The position numbers and the translations under genes were made by a program. From the NCBI RefSeq assembly GCF_001866645.1, contig NZ_MLYP01000053.1:62001-126000 (forward strand): a stretch of DNA of 64,000 bases. The letters are read 5' to 3'. Positions within the stretch are counted from its first letter, which is position 1. Each line of letters begins with the position of its first letter. The notes below the pieces were generated by a model. The model did not search any database, was not told the DNA's origin, and saw only the letters and a list, made by a program, of their open reading frames with translations. This document shows positions 1-9,167 of this stretch, one piece after another. The stretch is from Streptomyces colonosanans. GTDB lineage: Bacteria > Actinomycetota > Actinomycetes > Streptomycetales > Streptomycetaceae.

Positions 1-1
1 G

Positions 2-1309
2 GAGTCCGGCCATGCACGCGGCGGCCGGGTCGATGCCCAAGGCACGACCCTCTCGCCGATCCTCGGTCCCAAGCTCGACGGAAGCAGCGGTTTCGCGCGG
101 ATCCTGAACTCCGACGGCACCTACGCCCGCGCCATCGGCCCCATGCAGTTCCTCTCCACCACCTGGGACTGGGCGGGCCGTGACGGCAACGGCGACGGCG
201 TCAAGGACCCCAACAACATCTACGACGCCGCCCTCGCCGCCGCCCACTACCTCTGCCGTGTCGACCGCGACATGTCGGTCCAGGCGGAGATGAACGCGGC
301 GATCCTGAGCTACAACAACTCGCGGGACTACCTGAACACCGTCCTGTCCTGGTACGCCTACTACAGCAAGGGCACCCACTCCATCCCGGACGGCACGGGC
401 CCGCTGCCCTCGCGCCGTAGCGACGACAACTCCGGCGCGAGCCCCACCCCCACGCCGCCGAAGACCCGGAAGCCCAGTACCCACAAGCCCAGCGGCGGCG
501 GCTCCACCGGCTCCACCCCGTCGCCGCCCGCCGACCGCACCCCCACGCCGAGTCCGAAGCCCACGCCGCCCTCGAAGCCCACGCCGCCCTCGAAGCCCAC
601 GCCCACGCCCACGCCGACCGACACCGTGGACCACCTGGCGGACCGCGGCACCGGCAGGCTCTCGGCCATGGCGGGCGACACATTCGACCGGAAGGTCGCG
701 GTCGAGGCCGTGACCAAGGCGGGCAAGGCCGTGCCGAAGGTCCGCGTGCGGTTCACGATCATCGGCGACACGGACGCCACGTTCACCGGCGGCGAGACCG
801 TCGCGACCGTCGCCACCGACAGCTCGGGCAAGGCCACCGCGCCCGCGCTCGTCGCCGGAGAGAAGACCGGCACCTTCAAGGTCCGCGCCCTCCTCGTGGG
901 CCGCTCGGTCACCGGCCTCGACTACACGGCCACCGTCACCGAGCGGGAGGCCGACACCCTCGCCCGCACCGGCGACACCGAGTTGACCTGCACTCCGGGC
1001 GGCGAGTTCGCGAACCAGGTCGAGGTGAAGGCGACGTACAAGGGCGCCGTCGCGGACGGTGTCGCAGCCACCGCCACCCTCATCACGTCCTCTTCCGACC
1101 CGGCCGAGAACGACAAGGGCCCCTTCTTCAAGGACGCGGACGGCAAGCCGGTACGCGCCCTCACCGGCCTCAAGACCGACGCGAACGGCCTGCTCAAGCT
1201 CCCGAAGCTGTACGCCGACAACACGACCGGCACGTTCCTGCTCCGCATCGGCACCGCGGGCGGCGCGACCCTCACGGTCGAACTGAAGGTCGCAGCGGCC
1301 ACCTCCTGA
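2..1309 (+). CDS. Secreted lytic transglycosylase with Ig-like C-terminal domains (5' partial)
   Basis: The gene enters from the left edge, so its start and any signal peptide lie outside. The frame opens with ESGHARGG, where the Glu fits the catalytic acid of SLT/MltB-type lytic transglycosylases, followed by AIGPMQFL and TTWDWAGRDGNGDG, which match that fold and its helper motifs. It should cleave peptidoglycan glycan strands outside the membrane. After the enzymatic domain comes a Pro/Thr/Ser linker (about residues 134-207 of the visible part, with repeated TPPSKP units), then two beta-rich Ig-like modules (roughly 210-320 and 325-435) that probably bind the wall or act as spacers. An inverted repeat follows the stop. 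Family certain enough; exact substrate not. Confidence 0.85.
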   Translation, partial: ESGHARGGRVDAQGTTLSPILGPKLDGSSGFARILNSDGTYARAIGPMQFLSTTWDWAGRDGNGDGVKDPNNIYDAALAAAHYLCRVDRDMSVQAEMNAAILSYNNSRDYLNTVLSWYAYYSKGTHSIPDGTGPLPSRRSDDNSGASPTPTPPKTRKPSTHKPSGGGSTGSTPSPPADRTPTPSPKPTPPSKPTPPSKPTPTPTPTDTVDHLADRGTGRLSAMAGDTFDRKVAVEAVTKAGKAVPKVRVRFTIIGDTDATFTGGETVATVATDSSGKATAPALVAGEKTGTFKVRALLVGRSVTGLDYTATVTEREADTLARTGDTELTCTPGGEFANQVEVKATYKGAVADGVAATATLITSSSDPAENDKGPFFKDADGKPVRALTGLKTDANGLLKLPKLYADNTTGTFLLRIGTAGGATLTVELKVAAATS

Positions 1310-1325
1310 GTTCCACGAACGTCGG

Positions 1326-1355
1326 CGGCGCCCCTCCCCTGGCGGAGGGGCGCCG
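1326..1355. terminator. Bidirectional hairpin between convergent genes
   Basis: A 12-bp perfect stem (1326-1337 with 1344-1355) and a 6-base loop lie between the transglycosylase stop and the hrpB stop. There is no long T run, as usual in Streptomyces. Its position between converging genes suggests it serves both. Confidence 0.7.
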
Positions 1356-1405
1356 TCTTGCGTGCAGCGACCCGGCGCCCGCCGAGGCCGTGGAACCCGG
1401 GCCGG

Positions 1406-3940
1406 TCAGTGCCTGATCCGCGCGTTGGTGTGCCGGGTCGGTTCCGCGCCGGCCGGGTCCTCGGGCCAGGGGTGCTTGGGGTAGCGGCCCCGCAACTCGG
1501 CCCGTACCGCCTTGTAGCCCTCCCGCCAGAAGGAGGCGAGATCGGCGGTGACGGCGGCGGGCCGCCCGGCGGGGGAGAGCAGATGCACGAGGACGGGCAC
1601 GCCCGCGAGCGAAGGCGACTCCTGGAGCCCGAACATCTCCTGCAGCTTGACGGCGAGGACGGGCCGCTCGGGGTCGGCATAGTCGATCCGGATCCTGGAC
1701 CCGCTCGGTACGGCGATCCGCTCGGGGGCCAGCTCGTCGAGGCGGGAGGCCTCCCCGGTCGACCAGGGCAGCAGCCGGGCGAGAGCCTGACCCGCGTCGA
1801 TCCGCGCAAGGTCGGCACGCCGCCGGGCACGGCCCAGCTCGGGCTCCAGCCACTCGTCCACGCGCGCGTGGAGCGCGTCGTCGCGGACGTCCGGCCAGGG
1901 ATCCCCCAGGTGCAGTCGCAGAAAGGCGAGCCGCTGCCGCAGGACGCGGGCCTCCGGGGACCACCGCAGCAGACCGACCCCCTCGTCCCGCAGCCCTTCC
2001 AGGAGGGCTCCCCGTACGAGGGCGGGGGCGGGGTCCCGCAGCGGCCGCACCGTCAGCTCGACAGCCCCGAGCCGTTCGACGCTCCGGGCCACCACATCCC
2101 CGTCGGCCCAGTGGACCTCATCCCCCTCGGCATGCAGGGCGCCCGCGGCCCGCAGTGCCACGTCCTCGTGGACCGCCGCGGCGAGCCCCACACGCGCGTG
2201 CCCCGCGCCGACGGGCCGGTCGGCGACGGCGACGGCGAGCCACGGGGCACCGCGTAGCCCCGACCCGTCCCGCGGTTCCGCGCGGGTGCCGTTCACCATG
2301 AGATACGAACCGCCGTCGGCCCGTGCGAGCCGCTCGGGGAAGGCGAGGGCGGCGACGAGACCGGCCGCCTCATCGTCCCGGGCCCCGGCCGCACCTCCCG
2401 CGTCGCGGGAAAGGGCCCGGGAAGGCCCCTGGGACGGGCCATTCACCGAGGCGCGCAGCCGGCGTGTCTCGTCCCGCCAGCGGGCCGCATAGGCGTCGCC
2501 TCCGCGCCGGGCCGTCCGCCACGCCGCCGCCAGGTCGTCGCCGTACTCCCGCGGCGGCTCCTCGCTCAGCAGGGCGACCACCTCGGCGGCCCGCTCCGCG
2601 CCGATCTGCGGGGCAGCGTCCAGCAGCGACCGCGCCAGCCGCGGATGCAGACCGAGCCGGGACATCTCCACCCCCCGCCGCGTGGCCCGTCCGGCCGGAT
2701 CCACCGCGCCGATCGCCGCCAGCACCGACCGCGCCGCCGCCATCGCCCCGCCCGGGGGCGCGTCCAGGAGCGCCAGTCCCGACGCGTCCGGGTCGCCCCA
2801 GCACGCAGCCTGCAACGCGAACGCCGTCAGATCGGCGAGCCTGATCTCCGGCGCCGGGAAACGGGGCAGCCGCGCGTCCTCCGCCTCGGACCAGCAGCGA
2901 TAGACCCGGCCCGGCCCCTCGCGCCCCGCCCGGCCCGCGCGCTGCCGCCCCGCCGCCTGCGAGGCCCGCACTGTCGTCAGCGCGCTCAGCCCACGCGCAT
3001 GATCCACCCGCGGCTCCCGGGCCAGCCCGGAGTCGACGACCACCCGCACTCCCGGCACGGTCAGCGACGACTCCGCCACGGCCGTCGTCAGCACCACCCG
3101 CCTCCCGGTACCGGCCGACAGCACCGCGTCCTGCACGGCCGCGGGCGCCCGTCCGTGCACCTGGAGCACCTCGACGTCCCCGAGGTCCCCCAGCCGTTCC
3201 GCCACGCGTGCGATCTCCCCGACGCCGGGCAGGAAGCACAGGACGTCCCCCGCGCACTCCACGAGCGCCCGCCGCACCACCGACGCCACATGCGTCAGCA
3301 GGGCCGGATCCACGCGCATCCCGTGCGGCGGCCGGACGGGACGCGCGGGCGGAGCCCACACCACCTCGACGGGATACGACACGCCCTGCGCCTCGACGAC
3401 CGGCGCCCCGCCCAGCAGCCGGGACCAGCCCTGCGCGTCCGTCGTCGCGGAGGCCGCCACCAGTTGCAGCCCGGGCCGCAGGGCCTCCTGTACGTCCAGC
3501 AGGAACGCCGCGACCGTGTCGGCGTCCAGATGCCGCTCATGGCACTCGTCGAGCACGACCACGTCGACGCCCGCCAGCTCCTGGTCCCGCTGCAGCCGCT
3601 GGAGCAGCACACCGGTCGTGACGACCTCCACGCGCGTGTGGCGCCCCACCACGCGCTCCCCGCGCACCGTGTACCCCACGCTCTCGCCGGGCTTCTGCCC
3701 GAGCAGCCATGCCATCCGCCGTGCCGCGGCCCGCGCCGCGATCCTCCGCGGCTCGGCGACGACCACGCGGCGCGCGGGGCCGCCGCCGACGAGCCCCGCG
3801 AGGACCAGCGGCACGAGCGTGGTCTTGCCGGTACCGGGCGGCGCGCACAGCACCGCGACACCATGCTCGTCCAACGCGCCCTGAAGTGCGGGGACGGCGG
3901 AACGGACGGGAAGACGGTCGAGGGCGTCGTGGTGGATCAC
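1406..3940 (-). CDS. hrpB: ATP-dependent helicase HrpB
   Basis: An SF2 DEAH-family helicase of the HrpB type, 844 aa from the GTG at 3940. Visible motifs: Walker A APPGTGKT (33-40), DECH box LDECHERHLD (130-139), motif III SATT (164-167), a helicase C domain ending in the QRAGRAGREGPG motif VI, then the HrpB-specific C-terminal region. HrpB proteins are widespread, and their cellular role is poorly defined beyond nucleic-acid unwinding. The open frame extends to another GTG at 3964; I prefer 3940 because HrpB proteins usually begin close to the HDALDRLPVR sequence. It converges with the transglycosylase gene and is followed upstream by a methyltransferase on the same strand. Confidence 0.9.
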   Translation of the reverse strand: MIHHDALDRLPVRSAVPALQGALDEHGVAVLCAPPGTGKTTLVPLVLAGLVGGGPARRVVVAEPRRIAARAAARRMAWLLGQKPGESVGYTVRGERVVGRHTRVEVVTTGVLLQRLQRDQELAGVDVVVLDECHERHLDADTVAAFLLDVQEALRPGLQLVAASATTDAQGWSRLLGGAPVVEAQGVSYPVEVVWAPPARPVRPPHGMRVDPALLTHVASVVRRALVECAGDVLCFLPGVGEIARVAERLGDLGDVEVLQVHGRAPAAVQDAVLSAGTGRRVVLTTAVAESSLTVPGVRVVVDSGLAREPRVDHARGLSALTTVRASQAAGRQRAGRAGREGPGRVYRCWSEAEDARLPRFPAPEIRLADLTAFALQAACWGDPDASGLALLDAPPGGAMAAARSVLAAIGAVDPAGRATRRGVEMSRLGLHPRLARSLLDAAPQIGAERAAEVVALLSEEPPREYGDDLAAAWRTARRGGDAYAARWRDETRRLRASVNGPSQGPSRALSRDAGGAAGARDDEAAGLVAALAFPERLARADGGSYLMVNGTRAEPRDGSGLRGAPWLAVAVADRPVGAGHARVGLAAAVHEDVALRAAGALHAEGDEVHWADGDVVARSVERLGAVELTVRPLRDPAPALVRGALLEGLRDEGVGLLRWSPEARVLRQRLAFLRLHLGDPWPDVRDDALHARVDEWLEPELGRARRRADLARIDAGQALARLLPWSTGEASRLDELAPERIAVPSGSRIRIDYADPERPVLAVKLQEMFGLQESPSLAGVPVLVHLLSPAGRPAAVTADLASFWREGYKAVRAELRGRYPKHPWPEDPAGAEPTRHTNARIRH

Positions 3941-4013
3941 CGCACCAGTGTTCCAGGCGGCCACCCAGGTGGTGTCCGTGCACGCACCCCGGGCGGACCG
4001 GCCCCCGGTCGCC

Positions 4014-4913
4014 TCAGTCCCTCTCGCACACGAAGATCGCCGTCCCCGGGATCAGGCTGCCGCGCAGCGGCGACCACCCACCCCACTCCGTCGTGTTCCA
4101 GGCGGGCCACTCCGGCTCGACCAGGTCGACGAGCCGGAAGCCGGACGCCACGATGTCCCGGACGCGGTCGCCGAGGGTCCGGTGGTGCTCGACGTACACC
4201 GCCCGGCCCCGCTCGTCCTGCTCGACGTACGGCGTGCGGTCGAAGTACGAGCCTGACACCGAAAGGCCCTCGGACCCCGGCTCGTCCGGGAACGCCCAGC
4301 GGACGGGGTGTGTCACCGAGAAGACGAAGCGGCCGCCGGGACGCAGCACCCGGCGCACCTCACGCAGGACCAGGACCGGGTCGGCGACGAAGGGCAGCGC
4401 CCCGTACGCGGAGCACGCCAGGTCGAAGGAAGCGTCCCGGAAGGGCAGGGCACCCGCGTCGGCCTGGACGAGAGGGAAGGCCCCGCCGATGCGGAGGGCG
4501 TGCTGCAGCTGGCGGTGGGAGAGGTCCAGAGCCACCGGCCGTGCGCCCTGGGCGGCCAGCCAGCGCGCGCACTGGGCCGCGCCGGCGCCGATCTCCAGGA
4601 CGTCCCGACCCGTGAGGTCCTCCGACGGGCCGAGCAGCTCCGCCTCCGCCTCGTCGAGCCCCTCGGGACCCCATACGAAGCGGTCGTCGCCGAGGAACGC
4701 GCCGTGCTCGGTCTGGTACTCGTCCGCGTTCCGGTCCCACCAGCCCCGGTTGGCGCGGGAACTCTCCGCGCCGCCCGCCGCGCGGCGGGCGGCTTCGGGC
4801 TCGAACGGTTCGGGCTCTTGGATGATCGGCTCCCTCGTCGTACTCTTCCGTCCATCCGCTTCGGCGGTGTCACGCAAGAGGCTGTCCCAGGCCTGTGCGG
4901 CCTGTCGTATCAC
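4014..4913 (-). CDS. Class I SAM-dependent methyltransferase
   Basis: A Methyltransf_11-type protein. The core has the SAM-binding loop DVLEIGAGAAQCARWLA and the acidic motif RPVALDLS, followed by post-I motifs PLVQADAGALPF and LREVRRVLRPGG. The conserved ANRGWWDRNADEYQTEHG segment before the core is typical of actinobacterial members. Substrate unknown. The start is unsure: the frame is open to 5069, there is no ATG near the expected beginning, and the GTG at 4913 is the nearest acceptable in-frame start; a downstream TTG is also possible. Divergent from rpsA, so the two share the 4914-5213 upstream region. Confidence 0.75.
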   Translation of the reverse strand: MIRQAAQAWDSLLRDTAEADGRKSTTREPIIQEPEPFEPEAARRAAGGAESSRANRGWWDRNADEYQTEHGAFLGDDRFVWGPEGLDEAEAELLGPSEDLTGRDVLEIGAGAAQCARWLAAQGARPVALDLSHRQLQHALRIGGAFPLVQADAGALPFRDASFDLACSAYGALPFVADPVLVLREVRRVLRPGGRFVFSVTHPVRWAFPDEPGSEGLSVSGSYFDRTPYVEQDERGRAVYVEHHRTLGDRVRDIVASGFRLVDLVEPEWPAWNTTEWGGWSPLRGSLIPGTAIFVCERD

Positions 4914-4987
4914 TCGACAGGCGGCAGGCTCAGCACGGTGTTTGTGCCGGATATGGGGCGATCCGCCCTGGGTGTGCGCTTCGCGCA

Positions 4988-5016
4988 TTGACCCTGCCCG
5001 GCTGCCCCCGTATGCT
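4988..5016 (+). promoter_or_regulatory. Vegetative promoter of rpsA
   Basis: TTGACC (4988-4993), a 17-bp spacer and TATGCT (5011-5016) match the principal sigma factor (HrdB-like) consensus closely. Transcription would start near 5023 and give rpsA a leader of about 190 nt. Such a strong promoter fits a highly expressed ribosomal gene. Confidence 0.7.
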
Positions 5017-5093
5017 ACAAGTTGCGCTGCGGGCCTGCGCACCTCAGACGTAGCAGGCTGCGCTCGCATCTGTTGTATGTCCCCTCGGTTCTC

Positions 5094-5124
5094 GAGGCGT
5101 CACCAGTGTTTTTTGTGACGCTTC
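5094..5124 (+). promoter_or_regulatory. Hairpin in the rpsA leader
   Basis: AGGCGTCAC (5095-5103) pairs with GTGACGCTT (5115-5123) with one G-U pair, around a loop that includes six T residues. It lies in the predicted 5' leader about 90 nt before the rpsA start. It could be a leader structure used in translational feedback or an attenuator; that role is inferred only from position. Confidence 0.4.
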
Positions 5125-5213
5125 CTTGGCTGTCCGGCTTCTGCAGAGCGAAACGGGCTCCCGGCGTAAGCAGTGCCTACGACTTCAATGTCCGTACCGG
5201 AGCCCTTTCCCAC

Positions 5214-6704
5214 ATGACGAGCAGCACCGAGACCACCGCCACCACCCCGCAGGTAGCGGTCAACGACATCGGTAACGAGGAAGCCTTCCTCGCAGCGATC
5301 GACGAGACGATCAAGTACTTCAACGACGGCGACATCGTCGACGGCGTCATCGTGAAGGTCGACCGGGACGAGGTCCTGCTCGACATCGGTTACAAGACCG
5401 AAGGTGTCATCCCGAGCCGCGAGCTCTCGATCAAGCACGATGTCGACCCGAACGAGGTCGTCGCCGTGGGCGACGAGATCGAGGCCCTCGTCCTCCAGAA
5501 GGAGGACAAGGAAGGCCGCCTGATCCTCTCGAAGAAGCGCGCCCAGTACGAGCGTGCCTGGGGCACGATCGAGAAGATCAAGGAAGAGGACGGCATCGTC
5601 ACCGGTACCGTCATCGAGGTCGTCAAGGGTGGTCTCATCCTCGACATCGGCCTTCGTGGCTTCCTCCCGGCCTCCCTGGTCGAGATGCGCCGCGTCCGCG
5701 ACCTTCAGCCGTACGTCGGCAAGGAGCTCGAGGCCAAGATCATCGAGCTGGACAAGAACCGCAACAACGTGGTCCTGTCCCGCCGTGCCTGGCTCGAGCA
5801 GACCCAGTCCGAGGTCCGCCAGACGTTCCTCACGACCCTGCAGAAGGGTCAGGTCCGCTCCGGTGTGGTCTCCTCGATCGTCAACTTCGGTGCCTTCGTG
5901 GACCTGGGTGGCGTCGACGGTCTGGTCCACGTGTCCGAGCTGTCCTGGAAGCACATCGACCACCCGTCCGAGGTTGTCGAGGTCGGCCAGGAGGTCACCG
6001 TCGAGGTTCTCGACGTCGACATGGACCGCGAGCGTGTCTCCCTGTCGCTGAAGGCGACCCAGGAAGACCCGTGGCAGCAGTTCGCCCGCACCCACCAGAT
6101 CGGCCAGGTCGTGCCCGGTAAGGTCACGAAGCTGGTTCCGTTCGGTGCGTTCGTCCGCGTGGACGAGGGCATCGAGGGTCTGGTCCACATCTCCGAGCTG
6201 GCCGAGCGCCACGTGGAGATCCCGGAGCAGGTCGTCCAGGTCAACGACGCGATCTTCGTCAAGGTCATCGACATCGACCTGGAGCGTCGCCGGATCTCGC
6301 TGTCCCTCAAGCAGGCCAACGAGTCCTTCGGTGCCGACCCGATGGCGGTCGAGTTCGACCCGACCCTGTACGGCATGGCCGCGTCCTACGACGACCAGGG
6401 CAACTACATCTACCCCGAGGGCTTCGACCCCGAGACCAACGACTGGCTCGAGGGCTACGAGAAGCAGCGCGAGGAGTGGGAGCGCCAGTACGCCGAGGCG
6501 CAGTCCCGCTTCGAGCAGCACCAGCAGCAGGTCGTCAAGTCCCGCGAGGCGGACGCCGCTGCGGCCGCCGAGGGTGGCGAGGCCGCTGCTCCGGCCGCGT
6601 CCGGCGGTTCGTACTCCTCCGAGGGTGGCGACACCTCCGGTGCGCTGGCCTCGGACGAGGCCCTGGCGGCCCTGCGCGAGAAGCTGGCCGGCGGCCAGAG
6701 CTGA
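5214..6704 (+). CDS. rpsA: 30S ribosomal protein S1
   Basis: 496 aa with four S1 RNA-binding repeats (about residues 35-105, 122-188, 208-278 and 295-365), each with the GxV or GGVDGLVHVSEL type signature, and an acidic/Ala-rich disordered tail. This is the shorter actinobacterial S1. It helps bring mRNA to the 30S subunit. The ATG at 5214 is chosen because the protein then begins MTSSTETTATTP, as in relatives; the frame upstream to 5022 is just leader. A HrdB-like promoter and a leader hairpin lie upstream, and a strong terminator lies directly downstream, so it is probably monocistronic. Confidence 0.97.
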   Translation: MTSSTETTATTPQVAVNDIGNEEAFLAAIDETIKYFNDGDIVDGVIVKVDRDEVLLDIGYKTEGVIPSRELSIKHDVDPNEVVAVGDEIEALVLQKEDKEGRLILSKKRAQYERAWGTIEKIKEEDGIVTGTVIEVVKGGLILDIGLRGFLPASLVEMRRVRDLQPYVGKELEAKIIELDKNRNNVVLSRRAWLEQTQSEVRQTFLTTLQKGQVRSGVVSSIVNFGAFVDLGGVDGLVHVSELSWKHIDHPSEVVEVGQEVTVEVLDVDMDRERVSLSLKATQEDPWQQFARTHQIGQVVPGKVTKLVPFGAFVRVDEGIEGLVHISELAERHVEIPEQVVQVNDAIFVKVIDIDLERRRISLSLKQANESFGADPMAVEFDPTLYGMAASYDDQGNYIYPEGFDPETNDWLEGYEKQREEWERQYAEAQSRFEQHQQQVVKSREADAAAAAEGGEAAAPAASGGSYSSEGGDTSGALASDEALAALREKLAGGQS

Positions 6705-6732
6705 GCTCCAGCCGCTGAGGCTTAGCCGATAA

Positions 6733-6768
6733 CTGTGGGCCCGTCCCCCTGTGGGGGCGGGCTCACAG
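6733..6768 (+). terminator. rpsA terminator
   Basis: A long hairpin: CTGTGGGCCCGTCCCC (6733-6748) pairs with 6753-6768 around a 4-base loop, 28 nt after the rpsA stop codon. Confidence 0.85.
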
Positions 6769-7015
6769 TCGTGTTTGCGGCCCCGCTCGCCCGGTACGCC
6801 GCGGTGGAGCCGGCGAGGCCGAGGGGGCGGGCCGTCGGCCGGCGGGCTCCGCGTGAGGCGGCCTCCGTCTGATGGGCCGTAACCTTCCATGGGCGGGCTT
6901 CCCCGTCCAGAAGGGCCGGGGGCACGGCGACCGAGTGACGCCGCGGGCACGGGACGGGAATGACCACGTTCCGAACCACGTTGTGCAGTACGAACACGAG
7001 GAGGGGCGGTCTACA

Positions 7016-7954
7016 GTGCTTGATCCGCAGGGTTTGTACGCATGGGAGCCGAAGGGCCTGGCCGTTGTCGACATGGCGCTCGCCCAGGAGTCGGCCGGAC
7101 TGGTCATGCTCTACCACTTCGACGGTTACATCGACGCGGGCGAGACCGGCGACCAGATCGTCGACCGGCTCCTCGATTCGCTGCCCCACCAGGTTGTGGC
7201 GCGTTTCGATCACGACCGGCTCGTGGACTACCGGGCCCGCCGCCCGCTGCTCACCTTCCAGCGAGACCGCTGGACCGGCTACGAGGTGCCCAGCATCGAG
7301 GTACGTCTCGTCCAGGACACCACCGGGGCGCCGTTCCTGCTGATGTCCGGACCCGAGCCGGACGTGGAGTGGGAGTGCTTCGCCGCGGCTGTCCGGCAGG
7401 TCGTGGAGCGGCTCGGCGTCCGTCTGTCGGTGAACTTCCACGGCATTCCCATGGGCGTGCCGCACACCCGGCCCGTGGGCCTCACCCCGCACGGCAGCCG
7501 CACCGACCTCGTGCCGGGTCACCGCAGCCCCTTCGAGGAGGCGCAGGTCCCCGGCAGTGCCGCGTCGCTGGTCGAGTACCGGCTCATGGAGGCCGGACAT
7601 GACGTCCTCGGTGTCGCCGCGCACGTCCCGCACTACATCGCTCGCTCCGCGTACCCGGATGCCGCGTTGACCGTCATCGAGGCCATCACGGCCGCGACGG
7701 GACTCGTCCTGCCGGACATCGCGCACTCCCTGCGCACGGACGCGTACCGTACGCAGACGGAGATCGACCGGCAGATCCAGGAGGGCGACGAGGAGCTCGT
7801 CGCCCTCGTACAGGGCCTTGAGCACCAGTACGACGCCGCCGCGGGCGCCGAGACGCGCGGCAACATGCTCGCCGAGCCCGTCGAGATCCCGTCCGCGGAC
7901 GAGATCGGACAGGAATTCGAGCGCTTCCTGGCGGAGCGGGAGCAAGACAACTGA
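7016..7954 (+). CDS. PAC2 family protein
   Basis: 312 aa with the PAC2 (proteasome assembly chaperone 2-like) fold: opening LVMLYHFDGYIDAGETG, the NFHGIPMGVPHTRP segment and a helical C-terminus ending in ERFLAEREQDN. Bacterial PAC2 proteins are of unknown biochemical role; actinobacteria have both PAC2 proteins and a proteasome, but a link here is inference. The GTG at 7016 is preferred over the frame opening at 6872 because GAGGAGGGGCGG lies 6-17 bases before it and the family starts near LDPQGLYAWEP. Located between rpsA and coaE. Confidence 0.85.
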   Translation: MLDPQGLYAWEPKGLAVVDMALAQESAGLVMLYHFDGYIDAGETGDQIVDRLLDSLPHQVVARFDHDRLVDYRARRPLLTFQRDRWTGYEVPSIEVRLVQDTTGAPFLLMSGPEPDVEWECFAAAVRQVVERLGVRLSVNFHGIPMGVPHTRPVGLTPHGSRTDLVPGHRSPFEEAQVPGSAASLVEYRLMEAGHDVLGVAAHVPHYIARSAYPDAALTVIEAITAATGLVLPDIAHSLRTDAYRTQTEIDRQIQEGDEELVALVQGLEHQYDAAAGAETRGNMLAEPVEIPSADEIGQEFERFLAEREQDN

Positions 7955-8012
7955 TCCGATAGGCTGCCGGGTGACCGCGCCCCACCACTGTCCGCTGACG
8001 CGGAGGCGATCC

Positions 8013-8047
8013 GGTGGGCCTGACCGGCGGTATCGGAGTCGGCAAGT
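8013..8047 (+). pseudogene. Broken duplicate of the coaE P-loop coding sequence
   Basis: This stretch encodes GLTGGIGVGK from a GTG at 8014 and is about 30/33 identical at the nucleotide level to 8099-8131 inside coaE (GLTGGIGAGK). The copy is in a different frame from coaE, loses similarity after the P-loop lysine codon and cannot encode a kinase. It ends 43 bases before the true coaE start. Confidence 0.7.
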
Positions 8048-8089
8048 TGTCCCCGCGTCGGCGGGGGTTCGTGACGTGGAGGCGCGGCC

Positions 8090-8698
8090 ATGCTGTCCGT
8101 GGGCCTGACCGGCGGGATCGGTGCCGGCAAGAGCGAGGTGTCGCGGCTGCTCGTGGAGTGCGGGGCCGTGCTGATCGACGCGGACCGCATCGCGCGCGAG
8201 GTCGTCGCGCCCGGAACTCGGGGGCTCGCGGCGGTTGTCGAGGCCTTCGGGCCGAGCGTCCTCGCGCCGGACGGCAGCCTGGACCGTCCCAGACTGGGTG
8301 CCATCGTCTTCGCCGACCCGGAGAAGCTCGCCGTCCTCAACTCGATCGTGCATCCCCTGGTGGGCGCCCGGTCCCGCGCACTGGAGACCGCCGCCACCGA
8401 GGACGCCGTGGTCGTCCACGACGTGCCCCTCCTCGCCGAGAACGGCCTCGCCCCGCTCTACGACGTCGTGGTCGTCGTCGACGCCGGCCCCGACACGCAG
8501 CTCGACCGCCTCGTCCGTCTGCGCGGCATGACCGAGGAGGACGCACGCGCGCGCATGGCCGCGCAGGCGACGCGCGAGAAGCGCCTGGAGATCGCGGACA
8601 TCGTCATCGACAACGACGTCCCGCTGGATCAGTTGCGGCAGCGCGTCAGGGACGTATGGGTGGAACTCGGGCGCAGGGCGCGGCGCTCGCAGGAATAG
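8090..8698 (+). CDS. coaE: Dephospho-CoA kinase
   Basis: 202 aa, the usual bacterial CoaE length. It phosphorylates the ribose 3'-OH of dephospho-CoA in the last step of coenzyme A synthesis. Walker A is GLTGGIGAGKS (residues 5-15); DADRIAREVV and HDVPLLAENGL are the conserved substrate-binding and lid motifs. ATG at 8090 has GTGGAGGCG eight bases before it. A TPR gene follows after 50 bp. The upstream leader contains a partial copy of its own P-loop coding sequence. Confidence 0.96.
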   Translation: MLSVGLTGGIGAGKSEVSRLLVECGAVLIDADRIAREVVAPGTRGLAAVVEAFGPSVLAPDGSLDRPRLGAIVFADPEKLAVLNSIVHPLVGARSRALETAATEDAVVVHDVPLLAENGLAPLYDVVVVVDAGPDTQLDRLVRLRGMTEEDARARMAAQATREKRLEIADIVIDNDVPLDQLRQRVRDVWVELGRRARRSQE

Positions 8699-8748
8699 CG
8701 ACCGCCGCCGGGGGCGTTGAACCGGTGCAGCGAGGGAAGGACTCCGAC

Positions 8749-9129
8749 GTGCCCGAGACCAGCGATCCGACCGGACGTACTCCCGAGACGCACGTCATCG
8801 ACTTCCGCGCCGCGGAGCAACTGCTCGCCGCCCGGGACCCGCGGGGCGCGGTGAAGCTGCTCGACGGTGTGATAGCCGCGCACCCCGAGAACACGGCCGC
8901 GCGGCTGCTGCGTGCGCGTGCCTTCTTTGCCGCGGCACAACTGCGGCCCGCCGAGCTGGAGTTCAGCATTGTGCTGGAGCGCGAGCCGGACAACGCGTTC
9001 GCGCACTTCGCGCTGGCCCGCACCTACGAGCGCCTGGCGCGCCCGGAGCAGGCCAAGCGCCACTTCCGGCTGGCGGCCGCACTGGACCCGAATCCCGTGT
9101 ACCTGAAGGCGGCGCGCTTCGACTCGTAG
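8749..9129 (+). CDS. Small tetratricopeptide-repeat protein
   Basis: 126 aa from a GTG at 8749 with GAGGGAAGG upstream. It shows two to three TPR helices pairs (AAEQLLAARDPRGAVKLLDG, FAHFALARTYERLARPEQAK), a protein-protein interaction scaffold. No enzymatic motif. It follows coaE with 50 bp between, suggesting co-transcription. Function unknown. Confidence 0.8.
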   Translation: MPETSDPTGRTPETHVIDFRAAEQLLAARDPRGAVKLLDGVIAAHPENTAARLLRARAFFAAAQLRPAELEFSIVLEREPDNAFAHFALARTYERLARPEQAKRHFRLAAALDPNPVYLKAARFDS

Positions 9130-9167
9130 GCGGGTGCCGCGCGGCACCGGCCGGCACCGGGATTTCT

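Noticed and set aside
8014..9129. GTG 8014 as the start of CoaE or of a 371-aa protein
   Set aside because: After GLTGGIGVGK the frame diverges from coaE and runs as shadow through it into the TPR gene; the kinase needs the frame from 8090.
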